Origin: Chitinophaga sp. HK235
GTDB lineage: Bacteria; Bacteroidota; Bacteroidia; Chitinophagales; Chitinophagaceae
Length of the DNA stretch: 64,000 bases
Direction of reading: 5' to 3'
Assembly: GCF_018255755.1 (NCBI RefSeq)
Contig: NZ_CP073766.1
Span: 2,790,001 to 2,854,000 of the forward strand
The translations under genes and the position numbers were made by a program. Under the pieces are notes generated by a model. The model worked only from the letters and a program-made list of their open reading frames with translations. It was not told the origin of the DNA and did not search any database. Positions 7,244 through 15,483 of this stretch are shown one piece after another (the first letter of the stretch is position 1; every line of letters starts with the position of its first letter).

Positions 7244-10027
7244 ATGTTATCCCCCCGGCAGATAACGATCATCCTGAAAATATGCTGCAGGCAACTGTTA
7301 ACACTCAGTTGCCTGCTCTGCTATTGTTATGCCTGGTCTCAATGCCCCGCTGCGACTACCTTCATGGAAAAAATTACCACCATTGAACAAAGCAGCGACC
7401 CCAACACCGTAAAAATCCGGCAGCTGGATTCCCTGCGAACGCTTTGTCTGCATTGTTTTCCACAGAAAGACAGCATCTATGCCCGCATCGTTCACCGGAT
7501 GGGTAACCTCTACCACCTCGAAGGCAACTGGACTCCCGCCATCGCCTATACGAAAGAAGCGATAGCAATAAACAGCAGTGGAAAAGGTGCCAGCACTGCC
7601 TTTCTGGCCAACAGTTATTTCAACCTGGGACTGTTTTACAACAAACTTTATCTTTACCCCGAATCACATCGCTACTACGATAGCTGCATCCTCATCGGAA
7701 CGAAGTATCCCGAAAAAACCGCCATCGCACTGATTGCCGCTGAAGCCAAAGCCTTCTCGTTATATGAAAACGGTAATTACCAGCAGGCTATCGCCACCTC
7801 CGAGCTGGGCATACTACTGTCCAGAAACAGACAGGATACCTTGTCGGAAATGATTTTGCTGGCGCAGAAAGCACAGGCCTTGGTAGCTATAGATGATACC
7901 TCCGCCGGCACCACCATGAGAAGAGCTTTACAACTGTTACCCACCAACGCTTTACCAGCTCACCAGGTAACCTGTTATACCATTTATGCCAGCATCCTGG
8001 GAAAAGAAAAACAGTATAAAGCAGCACTCTCCTATTATCAGCATGCACTGCAGGTAAACCGCACACAACAAAGATGGAATCAATGTGCCCTCAACCTGAT
8101 CGATATCGGCAACCTATGGGCGGATGATCTCAAAGAAACAACCAAAGCCATCAGCTACTACCACGAAGGCATCGGGTTTGCCCAAAAATCCGGTGACCCT
8201 TATCTGCTGGCAGGCGTATACAACAACATCGGCACCGCCTACTGGAAACAACATCAGTACAAAAAAGCACTCGATTATTATCAGCAGGGGCTGAACACCC
8301 TCCCCATTCACTTTACAGCTACAGGCCTGGAAAACAACCCCGGTTATGCTCAATTGCGCGAGGCAGGCAATGATTATTTTGTATACACCCTGCTGGCCAA
8401 CAAAGGCGAATCATTGTTGGCATTATATCATTCCACAAAAAATAACAGCTGGCTACGTGCTGCCCTTGCAGCGTTCCAGGCAGCAGATATGTCGGTAGAC
8501 CTGATGCGCTGGAAACAATATGGAGAGCCCACCTACCTTTTTTGGAGAAACCGTACCCGGAAAATGTACCAGCAGGCCATCGAAACCTGCTACCTGCTGC
8601 AGGATGCACCCGCAGCGCTTCGATTTTTCGAAAAAAGCAGGGCGGTATTACTGAATGATAAATTAAATGAACTGGGCGCCCGTAAATATTTATCGCCGGC
8701 AGATCTGGCGCAGGAACAGGAATTACGGATACTGACTGTATCCTTACAGCAGCAGCTGGACGCAGCAGCACCCAACACACCTGCCCATGAAACCCTGTAC
8801 CAGCAACTACTGAGTGCACGCAATGCACTGGAACGCTTTATACGAAATCTTGAAAAACAACATCCGGCATACTATCAATATAAATATGATACCGCAGTAG
8901 TAACAGTAACGGATATACAAAAAAAATTACTCTCAGAGGGTACCACCCTGTTAACCTATTTTACAGGAGACAGCACTGCCTTTGTACTCAGTATTTCTAC
9001 CAACAGTTACCGGTTGCTGAAAACCGACTTTCATAGCAAGGAGGTACAGGAACTACTGCAGCTCTGCACCCATTCATCTCTGCTGGAAACACAGCATCAG
9101 CGGTACCTCCGGCTGGCGCACCAGTTGTATAAACAGCTGTTTGCGCCGTTGCAGCTTTCTGACCGCAGTGTGATCATCTCTCCCGATGAATATCTTCTCC
9201 CCTTTGAAATATTACAATCCGACAGTACAAATCCAGGTAGTTACCTCCTGAAACAATATGCTTTCAGTTACACCTATGCAGCCGCCTCTCTCCTGAAAGG
9301 CCGGCAGGAAAGAACAGCAGGCGCTCATACCCTGCTGGGCATTGCCCCGGTACAATATGCGGACTATCTGCAGCAGTCACCGCTGCAGGGGGCAGATCAA
9401 TCATTACGCAGGATTGGTAAAAATTATGATGATATGCTGGGACTGTACACGCAGCATGCCAGCCGGCAGCAATTCCTTGAACAGCTGCCCCGTAGTAGTA
9501 TTGTACAGCTATATTCCCATGCCAGTGCCGGCGGCGCAGACAAAGATCCTGTACTATACCTGGCCGATTCTGCTCTCTACCTGCCGGAGATACAACTGAT
9601 GCATAACCCTGTCACAGCCCTCATTATCCTATCTACCTGCGAAGGCGGCGTAGGCAGGCAGGCCCGTGGGGAAGGTGTACTCAGCCTCGCCCGCGGATTT
9701 GCACTCACCGGCATCCCAGCCATTGTGACCACTTTATGGCAGGTAGATAATGAAGCCACCTATGCACTCACAGAAAATTTCCACCATTTTCTGCAACAGG
9801 GCATGCGAAAGGATGTTGCTCTCCAGCAAGCCAAACTACTATTTCTGAAAAACAATGATAACGGCAAACGGCTACCCTATTTCTGGGCTGCCAGCATCCT
9901 GATAGGAGATACTACCCCAATACCCACTGTTACCTCCCAGCGTAACGGACACACGTTTATTTACATGGTGGCCGCCATGGTAGCCATTCTAGTGTCCATC
10001 TTCCTGATTTTTAAAAAAAACAGGTAA
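7244..10027 (+). CDS. Membrane-anchored TPR-CHAT (caspase-like) protease
   Basis: The protein has 927 residues. An N-terminal signal peptide or anchor lies at about 10-33 (LTLSCLLCYCYAWSQC). TPR repeats cover about 60-400 (for example AIAYTKEAIAIN, AALSYYQHALQVN and ALDYYQQGLNTLP). A helical linker is followed by a CHAT domain at about 560-880 with the predicted catalytic dyad His759 in YSHASAGG and Cys799 in STCEGG. The trailing IPAIVTTLWQVDNEAT is also typical of CHAT. A C-terminal transmembrane helix (MVAAMVAILVSIFLIFKKNR) ends in a basic tail. The predicted topology puts the protease in the periplasm. CHAT proteins are caspase relatives often controlled by TPR sensors. Confidence 0.93.
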   Translation: MLSPRQITIILKICCRQLLTLSCLLCYCYAWSQCPAATTFMEKITTIEQSSDPNTVKIRQLDSLRTLCLHCFPQKDSIYARIVHRMGNLYHLEGNWTPAIAYTKEAIAINSSGKGASTAFLANSYFNLGLFYNKLYLYPESHRYYDSCILIGTKYPEKTAIALIAAEAKAFSLYENGNYQQAIATSELGILLSRNRQDTLSEMILLAQKAQALVAIDDTSAGTTMRRALQLLPTNALPAHQVTCYTIYASILGKEKQYKAALSYYQHALQVNRTQQRWNQCALNLIDIGNLWADDLKETTKAISYYHEGIGFAQKSGDPYLLAGVYNNIGTAYWKQHQYKKALDYYQQGLNTLPIHFTATGLENNPGYAQLREAGNDYFVYTLLANKGESLLALYHSTKNNSWLRAALAAFQAADMSVDLMRWKQYGEPTYLFWRNRTRKMYQQAIETCYLLQDAPAALRFFEKSRAVLLNDKLNELGARKYLSPADLAQEQELRILTVSLQQQLDAAAPNTPAHETLYQQLLSARNALERFIRNLEKQHPAYYQYKYDTAVVTVTDIQKKLLSEGTTLLTYFTGDSTAFVLSISTNSYRLLKTDFHSKEVQELLQLCTHSSLLETQHQRYLRLAHQLYKQLFAPLQLSDRSVIISPDEYLLPFEILQSDSTNPGSYLLKQYAFSYTYAAASLLKGRQERTAGAHTLLGIAPVQYADYLQQSPLQGADQSLRRIGKNYDDMLGLYTQHASRQQFLEQLPRSSIVQLYSHASAGGADKDPVLYLADSALYLPEIQLMHNPVTALIILSTCEGGVGRQARGEGVLSLARGFALTGIPAIVTTLWQVDNEATYALTENFHHFLQQGMRKDVALQQAKLLFLKNNDNGKRLPYFWAASILIGDTTPIPTVTSQRNGHTFIYMVAAMVAILVSIFLIFKKNR

Positions 10028-10113
10028 ACGTTGTTTCCCTTTTTTCTTCCTACTCCGACTAATACTATTAACCGGCATTCCGGATATATTATTTACACTC
10101 CAAAAAAATTACA

Positions 10114-10602
10114 ATGGAAAATGTTAGCACTTTAGAAAATCTACAGTTCTCCTTGCAGCGCCAGGTATTATCATTCGTAAAGATCCTGATAGATAAATAC
10201 CCTGACCCCGATGATAATGGCCCCTATGGTCCTTATGGCCCTGTGATCCGTGGCATATTCGGCCACGCATTTTATGCCGGCCATACTGCTGCACATGGTA
10301 CTCACATTGCACACAGTGGCATCTCCTATGCACGTGCCATTGCCTCCAATGTCATCAACAACGCTCAGGTAATTCATTACAGCAGTCCGCAGTCAGTGTC
10401 CAAATTCATGGACGATGTGGTGGATGATCTTTGCCCAAGGCCTAAAAAGCCACGTCCAAAATTCGATGCGCTCGATTATCTGGTGATAGGTTATGAATTA
10501 ATGACCGCAGCAGAAAACGCCCAGGTAGAAACATTAAAACGTGCCTTTCATTCATCCGCCAATATACTGATCAAAGCCGGTCTGGACCAGCTCTCCCAGT
10601 AA
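10114..10602 (+). CDS. Unknown protein downstream of the CHAT operon
   Basis: I do not recognise this 162-residue protein. It has no signal peptide or membrane helix. A Gly/Pro/Tyr-rich turn (DDNGPYGPYGPVIRG) is followed by a His-rich helix (HAFYAGHTAAHGTHIAHSG). A conserved-looking basic/proline segment (CPRPKKPRPKFDALDY) precedes a C-terminal helical pair. It lies 86 bp after the CHAT gene on the same strand with no evident terminator between, so it may be the fifth gene of that unit and a partner or substrate of its proteases. That role is inferred from position only. Confidence 0.7.
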   Translation: MENVSTLENLQFSLQRQVLSFVKILIDKYPDPDDNGPYGPYGPVIRGIFGHAFYAGHTAAHGTHIAHSGISYARAIASNVINNAQVIHYSSPQSVSKFMDDVVDDLCPRPKKPRPKFDALDYLVIGYELMTAAENAQVETLKRAFHSSANILIKAGLDQLSQ

Positions 10603-10630
10603 TTTATCTCAATCGTAAAAGTTAATTAAA

Positions 10631-11206
10631 ATGAGAAGTTTATTCATCTCATGCGTACTCCTCATGGGTATTATCGCCCTTTCACTCAACAGTTGTAAGA
10701 AAGGCAATGATGGGCCCGTAGGACCCGCCGGACCTGCAGGGGCTACTGGTCCGGCAGGACCGGCCGGCAGCGCCAATGTCATCTATTCTCCATGGGTAGC
10801 CACCGCTACATGGACCGCTTCTACCACCTCCACAGGCACCGGTAAAAAAACCTTCTATTTCGACATAAACGCTCCCAAGGTGACCCAGGATGTCATCGAT
10901 AAAGGAGTCGTGCTTGTATATATGAAGTTTATAGCGGATCCCGACGGAGCCGGAATAGCAAAACTGCTGCCCAGTATATACTATAACATTGGCGGAGCAG
11001 ACGTCCAATATCGCTTCCAGTATGGCTTATTCCTGAACATCGTCAGAGTGATCTGTGATGTTGTCCCCAATGGCATTCCCGCCAACACCAACATGGTACG
11101 GTATGTAATTATACCCGGTGGAGTAACCGGCGCACGTACCGCTGCCACCGATTATAGCAAAATGAGCTATGAAAAGGTGTGTAGATTATATAATATACCG
11201 AATTAA
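10631..11206 (+). CDS. Lipoprotein with a short collagen-like segment
   Basis: The 191-residue protein has a lipoprotein signal peptide ending at the lipidated Cys of LSLNSCKKG. The mature part begins with collagen-like G-x-y triplets (GPVGPAGPAGATGPAGPAG), about eight in a row. A beta-rich domain of about 140 residues follows, starting ANVIYSPWVATATWT. This layout of a collagen-like stalk plus a small globular domain is frequent in Bacteroidota surface lipoproteins. The gene is 28 bp behind the preceding unknown gene, and a hairpin terminator follows, so it probably ends the sigma/CHAT transcription unit. Confidence 0.82.
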   Translation: MRSLFISCVLLMGIIALSLNSCKKGNDGPVGPAGPAGATGPAGPAGSANVIYSPWVATATWTASTTSTGTGKKTFYFDINAPKVTQDVIDKGVVLVYMKFIADPDGAGIAKLLPSIYYNIGGADVQYRFQYGLFLNIVRVICDVVPNGIPANTNMVRYVIIPGGVTGARTAATDYSKMSYEKVCRLYNIPN

Positions 11207-11227
11207 CACCCGGACTGAAAAATTGAA

Positions 11228-11252
11228 GCCGCCTCTCCATCAGAGAGACGGC
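11228..11252 (+). terminator. Hairpin terminator between converging genes
   Basis: A 10-bp stem with one mismatch (GCCGCCTCTC against GAGAGACGGC) has a 5-base loop and is followed by TTCCCGTTTT. It lies between the collagen-like lipoprotein and the converging gene at 11265, so it may serve both directions. Confidence 0.75.
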
Positions 11253-11264
11253 TTCCCGTTTTAA

Positions 11265-12044
11265 CTAATTACTATATAGCGGCTCCACCAGCCCTGCTGA
11301 ACAGCCGGAACAGGTATTAACAGCCGTATTTCGTTTTTTGATATGCCGGTAAAGCAGGTAATTCCTGTTATTAATATCCACTCCCTTTTTGATCAGCATG
11401 TCTATGGCTGTCACACCATAGGCCTGTTCTTCGGGCAACAGGTGTTGCAGCATGCGCGCTATTTCAGGGAACGGATTCTCTTCCTTAATCAATGCATAAA
11501 TATGCTTACCCCTGCTTGTTAACGGGTTCCCGTCACCGCAATGCATTGCATACATCGTACTGGTGGATAATTCATTGACCAGGTCGTCCAGTGTTTTCTC
11601 TGATCTGTATATCCTGTTTCGTAACCGCAGGAACGTAGATGCACCCACACTATCATATTGATAAAGCCGGAGATGCTTAGGGGCATCTTTGTAATCAGAT
11701 GCGTTTCCCCACAGGTCCTCACAATTATAGGCCGTCAACATAAATATGGAATCATTTTTCATCAGCACATTTATAAAATAGTTCATCCGCCAGTAAGACA
11801 CCTGATAACGGATATGATAAAAGCCCACATCCAGTGGTCTATAAATATTTCGTACCACCTGGCTTCTGGAAGGCATATAATGCTTCAGCAACGTGTCCAG
11901 CCGTTTAGTCAGGCCGGCTACCGACCTCTCTTCGTTTACGATCAGCGCCAGTTTATTAAACTCAGCCTGCTGGCTCGTCTGCCCGTAGGTTTTGCCAACA
12001 CAACAAAACACCAATAGTAATAGGATCATCCGGATGATTGGCAT
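11265..12044 (-). CDS. Secreted protein of unknown function
   Basis: The 259-residue protein has a signal peptide (MILLLLVFCCVGKTYGQ). The mature protein is mostly helical, with aromatic-rich segments (HIRYQVSYWRMNYFINV). A C-terminal part resembles a single ankyrin-like turn (YGVTAIDMLIKKGVDINNRN). A cysteine pair lies near the end (CSGCSAG). No enzymatic motif is visible. It converges on the collagen-like lipoprotein gene, and the tandem repeat region lies immediately upstream of its start. Confidence 0.7.
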   Translation of the reverse strand: MPIIRMILLLLVFCCVGKTYGQTSQQAEFNKLALIVNEERSVAGLTKRLDTLLKHYMPSRSQVVRNIYRPLDVGFYHIRYQVSYWRMNYFINVLMKNDSIFMLTAYNCEDLWGNASDYKDAPKHLRLYQYDSVGASTFLRLRNRIYRSEKTLDDLVNELSTSTMYAMHCGDGNPLTSRGKHIYALIKEENPFPEIARMLQHLLPEEQAYGVTAIDMLIKKGVDINNRNYLLYRHIKKRNTAVNTCSGCSAGLVEPLYSN

Positions 12045-12084
12045 AGGGAAACGATTTAGTGCCCTTAAGGTAATTATTTTTCCC

Positions 12085-12327
12085 TTTTACCGGAGGATGA
12101 TTGTAGGTAGATGCTTTCCCATTTTCTTTTACCGGATGATGATTATTGAGAGATGATTATAGAGAATTTTCTTTACCGGAGGATGACTACAGAGAGGTGC
12201 TTTCCCATTTTCTTCTACCGGATGATGATTGTTGAGAGATGACTATAGAGAATTTTCTTTATCGGAGGATGACTGTAGAGAGATGCTTTCCCATTTTCTT
12301 CTACCGGATGATGATTGTTGAGAGACA
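12085..12327. repeat. Tandem 43/86-bp repeat array
   Basis: Six imperfect copies of a roughly 43-bp unit lie head to tail, each centred on CCGGAGGATGA or CCGGATGATGA. The two versions alternate, giving a higher-order period of 86 bp: GCTTTCCCATTTTCTT starts at 12113, 12199 and 12285. The array fills the gap between the start of the secreted protein gene at 12044 and the marR promoter at 12349, and no open reading frame explains it. Confidence 0.85.
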
Positions 12328-12348
12328 CTCCCCCACTGTTTTTATTTT

Positions 12349-12380
12349 TTTGGTAGATAAAAATTTCCGCAATAATTTTG
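12349..12380 (+). promoter_or_regulatory. Bacteroidota-type promoter of the marR operon
   Basis: TTTG at 12349-12352 and TAATTTTG at 12373-12380 are separated by 20 bp. This matches the Bacteroidota consensus TTTG-N19-21-TAnnTTTG and lies 37 bp before the marR start codon. Confidence 0.75.
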
Positions 12381-12385
12381 TAAGG

Positions 12386-12401
12386 TAAACTTATTAGTTT
12401 A
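12386..12401. promoter_or_regulatory. Palindromic operator, probably MarR binding site
   Basis: A perfect 6-4-6 inverted repeat (TAAACT-TATT-AGTTTA) lies just downstream of the -7 element and 16 bp before the marR start. MarR proteins normally bind such palindromes in their own promoters, so autorepression of the three-gene operon is likely. Confidence 0.65.
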
Positions 12402-12417
12402 TCTACATAACATAAAT

Positions 12418-12846
12418 ATGAACACATTAGCAACAGCATCCTCACTACGAACCTGCATTTCTCACCTTACCAAACGGCTGCGCAAGCAGGTGTATTCTAC
12501 CGTAGAACTGTCTTTCAGTGAAATGACTGTCATGTCTCATGTTTACCACCAGGGACCACTATTTCCTTCTGAACTGGCGGAATTGGTGAAAGTAAAAAAC
12601 CAGTCCATGTCACAGATGCTCAACAACCTGGAAGCGGAAACACTCATCGTCCGCACGCCTTCTGAAGACGACAAGCGGAAAGTGCTGGTGTCCATTACTG
12701 CCAAAGGGAAAAAGATGGTGGAGAAAACACGGTCCGAGCGAGACGAATGGCTGGCCATCGCCATCAACAACACCCTCACCGAAAAAGAAAAAAAGATGCT
12801 GGCAGAAGTGTTACCCCTGCTCAGCAAAATAGCAGACTATAAATAA
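12418..12846 (+). CDS. MarR-family transcriptional regulator
   Basis: The 142-residue protein is a winged-helix regulator. The recognition region is LFPSELAELVKVKNQSMSQMLNNLEAETLIVRTPSEDDKRK, shown here as two joined motifs: the DNA-reading helix (VKNQSMSQMLNNLE) and the wing (RTPSEDDKRKVLVSIT). The flanking helices form the dimer interface. The length is standard. It heads an operon with an isochorismatase-fold hydrolase and an MFS exporter, and a palindrome sits in its promoter. It probably represses the unit until a small aromatic or toxic ligand binds. Confidence 0.93.
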   Translation: MNTLATASSLRTCISHLTKRLRKQVYSTVELSFSEMTVMSHVYHQGPLFPSELAELVKVKNQSMSQMLNNLEAETLIVRTPSEDDKRKVLVSITAKGKKMVEKTRSERDEWLAIAINNTLTEKEKKMLAEVLPLLSKIADYK

Positions 12847-12857
12847 AACAACGGACC

Positions 12858-13463
12858 ATGATAACCCGTATCGACAAAAACACCGCCCTGGCGCTCATCG
12901 ACCTCCAGATGGGCGTCATCAGCATGACTACAGCACACCCTATGGCCGGCATCGTACACAATGCCGCCCTGCTGGCGGCTGCCTTCCGTAAAGCCGGACT
13001 GCCAGTCGTAATAGTACATGTAAACCCGATAGGCTCTCCCGCCATGATGGTAAGAGCTGACGTCAGTACCATGTCTAAAGATCCCGCCGTACAAAAACAA
13101 CAGCTGGAGGCTATGACTGCCGGCGGATTCTTCAACATCGTGCCGGAAATCAATGTACAACCGGAAGACATCCGTATCACTAAAACCACCTGGAACGCCT
13201 TTGCGCACACACCACTGCTCAGCATTCTGCAGGAGAAAAACATCACCGGTATTGTACTGGCAGGTGTTTCTACCAGCATCGGCGTGGAAAGCACCGCCAG
13301 AACAGCCAACGAAAACGGACTTAACATCACCTTTGCCACCGACGCCATGACCGACACCCAGCTTGCATGCCACGAAAACAGCCTGCAGTACATCTTCCCA
13401 CGCATCGGAGAAACAGGCACCACCGCAGACATTCTGCATCATCTGACAGTAAGTGAAAAATAA
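12858..13463 (+). CDS. Isochorismatase-fold hydrolase lacking the usual cysteine
   Basis: This 201-residue protein has the cysteine-hydrolase/isochorismatase fold. The catalytic Asp is in ALIDLQMGV and the Lys in ITKTTWNAF. In the third motif, GVSTSIGVESTAR, the position that is Cys in nicotinamidase-like members is Gly. The Cys is also replaced by Gly in true isochorismatases such as EntB, so activity is more likely on an isochorismate-like ether than on an amide, or the protein may be inactive. It starts 11 bp after marR and overlaps the MFS gene by 11 bp. Confidence 0.87.
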   Translation: MITRIDKNTALALIDLQMGVISMTTAHPMAGIVHNAALLAAAFRKAGLPVVIVHVNPIGSPAMMVRADVSTMSKDPAVQKQQLEAMTAGGFFNIVPEINVQPEDIRITKTTWNAFAHTPLLSILQEKNITGIVLAGVSTSIGVESTARTANENGLNITFATDAMTDTQLACHENSLQYIFPRIGETGTTADILHHLTVSEK

Positions 13464-14826
13464 AGATCGTATATCCGTTAAGTTTATGCTGCCGCTGGTA
13501 CTCGGCACCATGATGAACCCACTTAACTCTACCATGCTGGCAACAGCGCTCACCACCATCTGCCAGTCATTCGGCAGAAACATCAGCGACGGAGCCCTGC
13601 TCATCACACCGCAGTACCTCACTTCCACCATCGGTCTACCGCTGATGGGAAGACTGGCAGACATCTACAGTCCCAGGAAAATAAACCAACTCGGCTTTCT
13701 GCTGGTGCTGATGGCCGGCATAACCGGCACCTTCGCACCATCCTTCAACTGGCTCATCGTCTCCAGGGTAATACTGGGTCTGGGCACCTCCGCCGCCTAC
13801 CCTTCAGCCATGGCGCTGGTCAATAAAAAATACGCAGATGAAGGCCGGGCAGTACCCGGCACTGTACTCGGCATCATCTCCGTATCAGGGCTGGGCAGTA
13901 TGGCGCTGGGACCTGTACTGGGTGGACTGCTCTCGCAAACACTGGGCTGGAAAGGTATCTTCTTCATCAACATTCCCTGGGTATTGGTATCCCTCTGGCT
14001 GGCCCGTGCATTACCAGATACCCCACCTGCAGAACCGATCAGCATACGCCAGCTGCCCGCCAGACTGGATGCTCCCGGAATCCTGCTTTTCAGCGGTACC
14101 TTATTAACACTGTTACTGTTGTTACTGAGTCCTGCCTTTTCCTGGAGTGGCACAGGCCTGCTGTTGGCGCTGTTGTTATCACTCGTCATATGGGAGCGAC
14201 GGCAAAACAACCCATTCATAGATGTACGCCTGTTTGCCCGGCAACCATCTCTGTTAATGGTGTATATCAGTTCCATGGCCGCCAGTTACGTCATGTACCT
14301 GCTGTTATTTTCATTGCCGCAATGGATGGAAAGCGTGAAGCATATTTCTCCTGCCCACACCGGCCTCTTGTTATTGCCTATGTCACTGGCATCCGCGGCA
14401 GCAGGATTGATCATCTCCCGGTATGAAAGCCTGCTCCTGAAAAATGTGGCTGGTATCCTGTGTACGGCGATGACCTGCACAGCTTTGTTTGCAGTTCACG
14501 CAGACATATCTCTTTACCTGCTCACCGGCATCACCCTGCTGGTTGGGCTATCCACCGGTATCAACCCTATTGCCAACCAGGCCTCGTTGTATGCAGAAGC
14601 ACCTCCCGGACAAATAGGCATATCCTTCGGATTATACCGCACCTTCGGTTATCTGGGGGCCATACTTTCCGGCTCACAGCTGAAAACACTATACCGACAG
14701 GGAATCACAGACAGCAGCTTTCACCTGATGGCATGGTTTGCCGTTGCCAGCTGTGTGTTGATGATCCTGCTCTTCATCCCGTCGATAGCCCGCAAAAAAC
14801 AGCTGGCAGCCGGGGTCCTGCGATAA
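13453..14826 (+). CDS. MFS efflux transporter (DHA2/EmrB-QacA-like)
   Basis: The 457-residue membrane protein has about 14 hydrophobic helices. The N-terminal end shows PLVLGTMMNPLNSTMLATAL, typical of drug:H+ antiporters. The MFS loop signature is GRLADIYSPRKI, and antiporter motif C resembles GLGSMALGPVLGGLL. The chosen start is the GTG at 13453, which overlaps the upstream gene; an ATG at 13486 would shorten it by 11 residues. As the last gene of the marR operon it probably exports the compound sensed by MarR. Confidence 0.9.
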   Translation: MKNKDRISVKFMLPLVLGTMMNPLNSTMLATALTTICQSFGRNISDGALLITPQYLTSTIGLPLMGRLADIYSPRKINQLGFLLVLMAGITGTFAPSFNWLIVSRVILGLGTSAAYPSAMALVNKKYADEGRAVPGTVLGIISVSGLGSMALGPVLGGLLSQTLGWKGIFFINIPWVLVSLWLARALPDTPPAEPISIRQLPARLDAPGILLFSGTLLTLLLLLLSPAFSWSGTGLLLALLLSLVIWERRQNNPFIDVRLFARQPSLLMVYISSMAASYVMYLLLFSLPQWMESVKHISPAHTGLLLLPMSLASAAAGLIISRYESLLLKNVAGILCTAMTCTALFAVHADISLYLLTGITLLVGLSTGINPIANQASLYAEAPPGQIGISFGLYRTFGYLGAILSGSQLKTLYRQGITDSSFHLMAWFAVASCVLMILLFIPSIARKKQLAAGVLR

Positions 14827-14864
14827 ATGTTTTTATGCCGCAAGTTTGGCGTATTAGCCCCCCG

Positions 14865-14892
14865 TTGAAACGATTCAGAACCTGTAAGTTTG
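14865..14892 (+). promoter_or_regulatory. Probable promoter of the DHFR-family gene
   Basis: A perfect TAAGTTTG (-7, TAnnTTTG) lies at 14885-14892, 18 bp before the start codon. TTG at 14865-14867 is a plausible but closely spaced -33 element. Confidence 0.5.
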
Positions 14893-14910
14893 TAGTCTCA
14901 AACATATCCT

Positions 14911-15483
14911 ATGAGAAAGCTGAAACTACAGATGCAGGTGAGCATCGATGGTTTTGTTGCCGGCCCCAACGGAGAAATGGATTGGACCACCTCCGACTGG
15001 GACGATGAACTGAAAAACTATGTGATGGAGCTCACAGCCCCGGTAGACCTCATCCTTATCGGCCGTAAGCTGGCCGACCACTTCATTCCTACCTGGGCGG
15101 CCCGTGCCGGTGATCCTGATGTGGCCGACATCTTCACCCATAAAATGAATGATACGGAAAAGGTGGTCTTCTCCCGAACACAAACAGAACATGGCTGGAA
15201 AAACACCGTCCTGATCAATGAAAATCTGGAAGAAGAAATCAACCGGCTGAAAAGATCTCCCGGAGGAGACATCATCACCTATGGCGGTAGTAGTATGGCC
15301 TCGAGTCTTATAACCCGCAACCTCATCGATGAATACCATCTTTTCGTCAATCCTGCTGCTCTGGGAAAAGGCTTGCCCATCTTCCATCTGCTGGGACAAA
15401 AGTTATCCATGAAACTGGTCAGTGCCACCTCATTTACGTGCGGCATCGTGGCGCTCTGCTATCAGCCGCAGCACCAGGGGTAG
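14911..15483 (+). CDS. Dihydrofolate reductase family (RibD C-terminal-like) protein
   Basis: The 190-residue protein belongs to the stand-alone RibD_C/DHFR-like group common in Bacteroidota. Signatures are MRKLKLQMQVSIDGFVAGP at the N-terminus, LILIGRKLADHF in the middle, and the NADPH-site motif ITYGGSSMASSLI followed by LIDEYHLFVNPAALGKGLPIF. The exact substrate of these reductases is usually unknown. The last 54 bp overlap the end of the converging S41 protease gene. Confidence 0.9.
   Translation: MRKLKLQMQVSIDGFVAGPNGEMDWTTSDWDDELKNYVMELTAPVDLILIGRKLADHFIPTWAARAGDPDVADIFTHKMNDTEKVVFSRTQTEHGWKNTVLINENLEEEINRLKRSPGGDIITYGGSSMASSLITRNLIDEYHLFVNPAALGKGLPIFHLLGQKLSMKLVSATSFTCGIVALCYQPQHQG

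Noticed and set aside
7244..10027. TPR-CHAT protein considered as part of a type III-E CRISPR system
   Set aside because: No Cas7-11 effector, crRNA array or Csx30-like gene is present in the window; only the protease class and the presence of a sigma factor are shared.
12085..12327. 43-bp units considered as a CRISPR array
   Set aside because: The units are contiguous and similar over their full length, with no unique spacers, so this is an ordinary tandem repeat.
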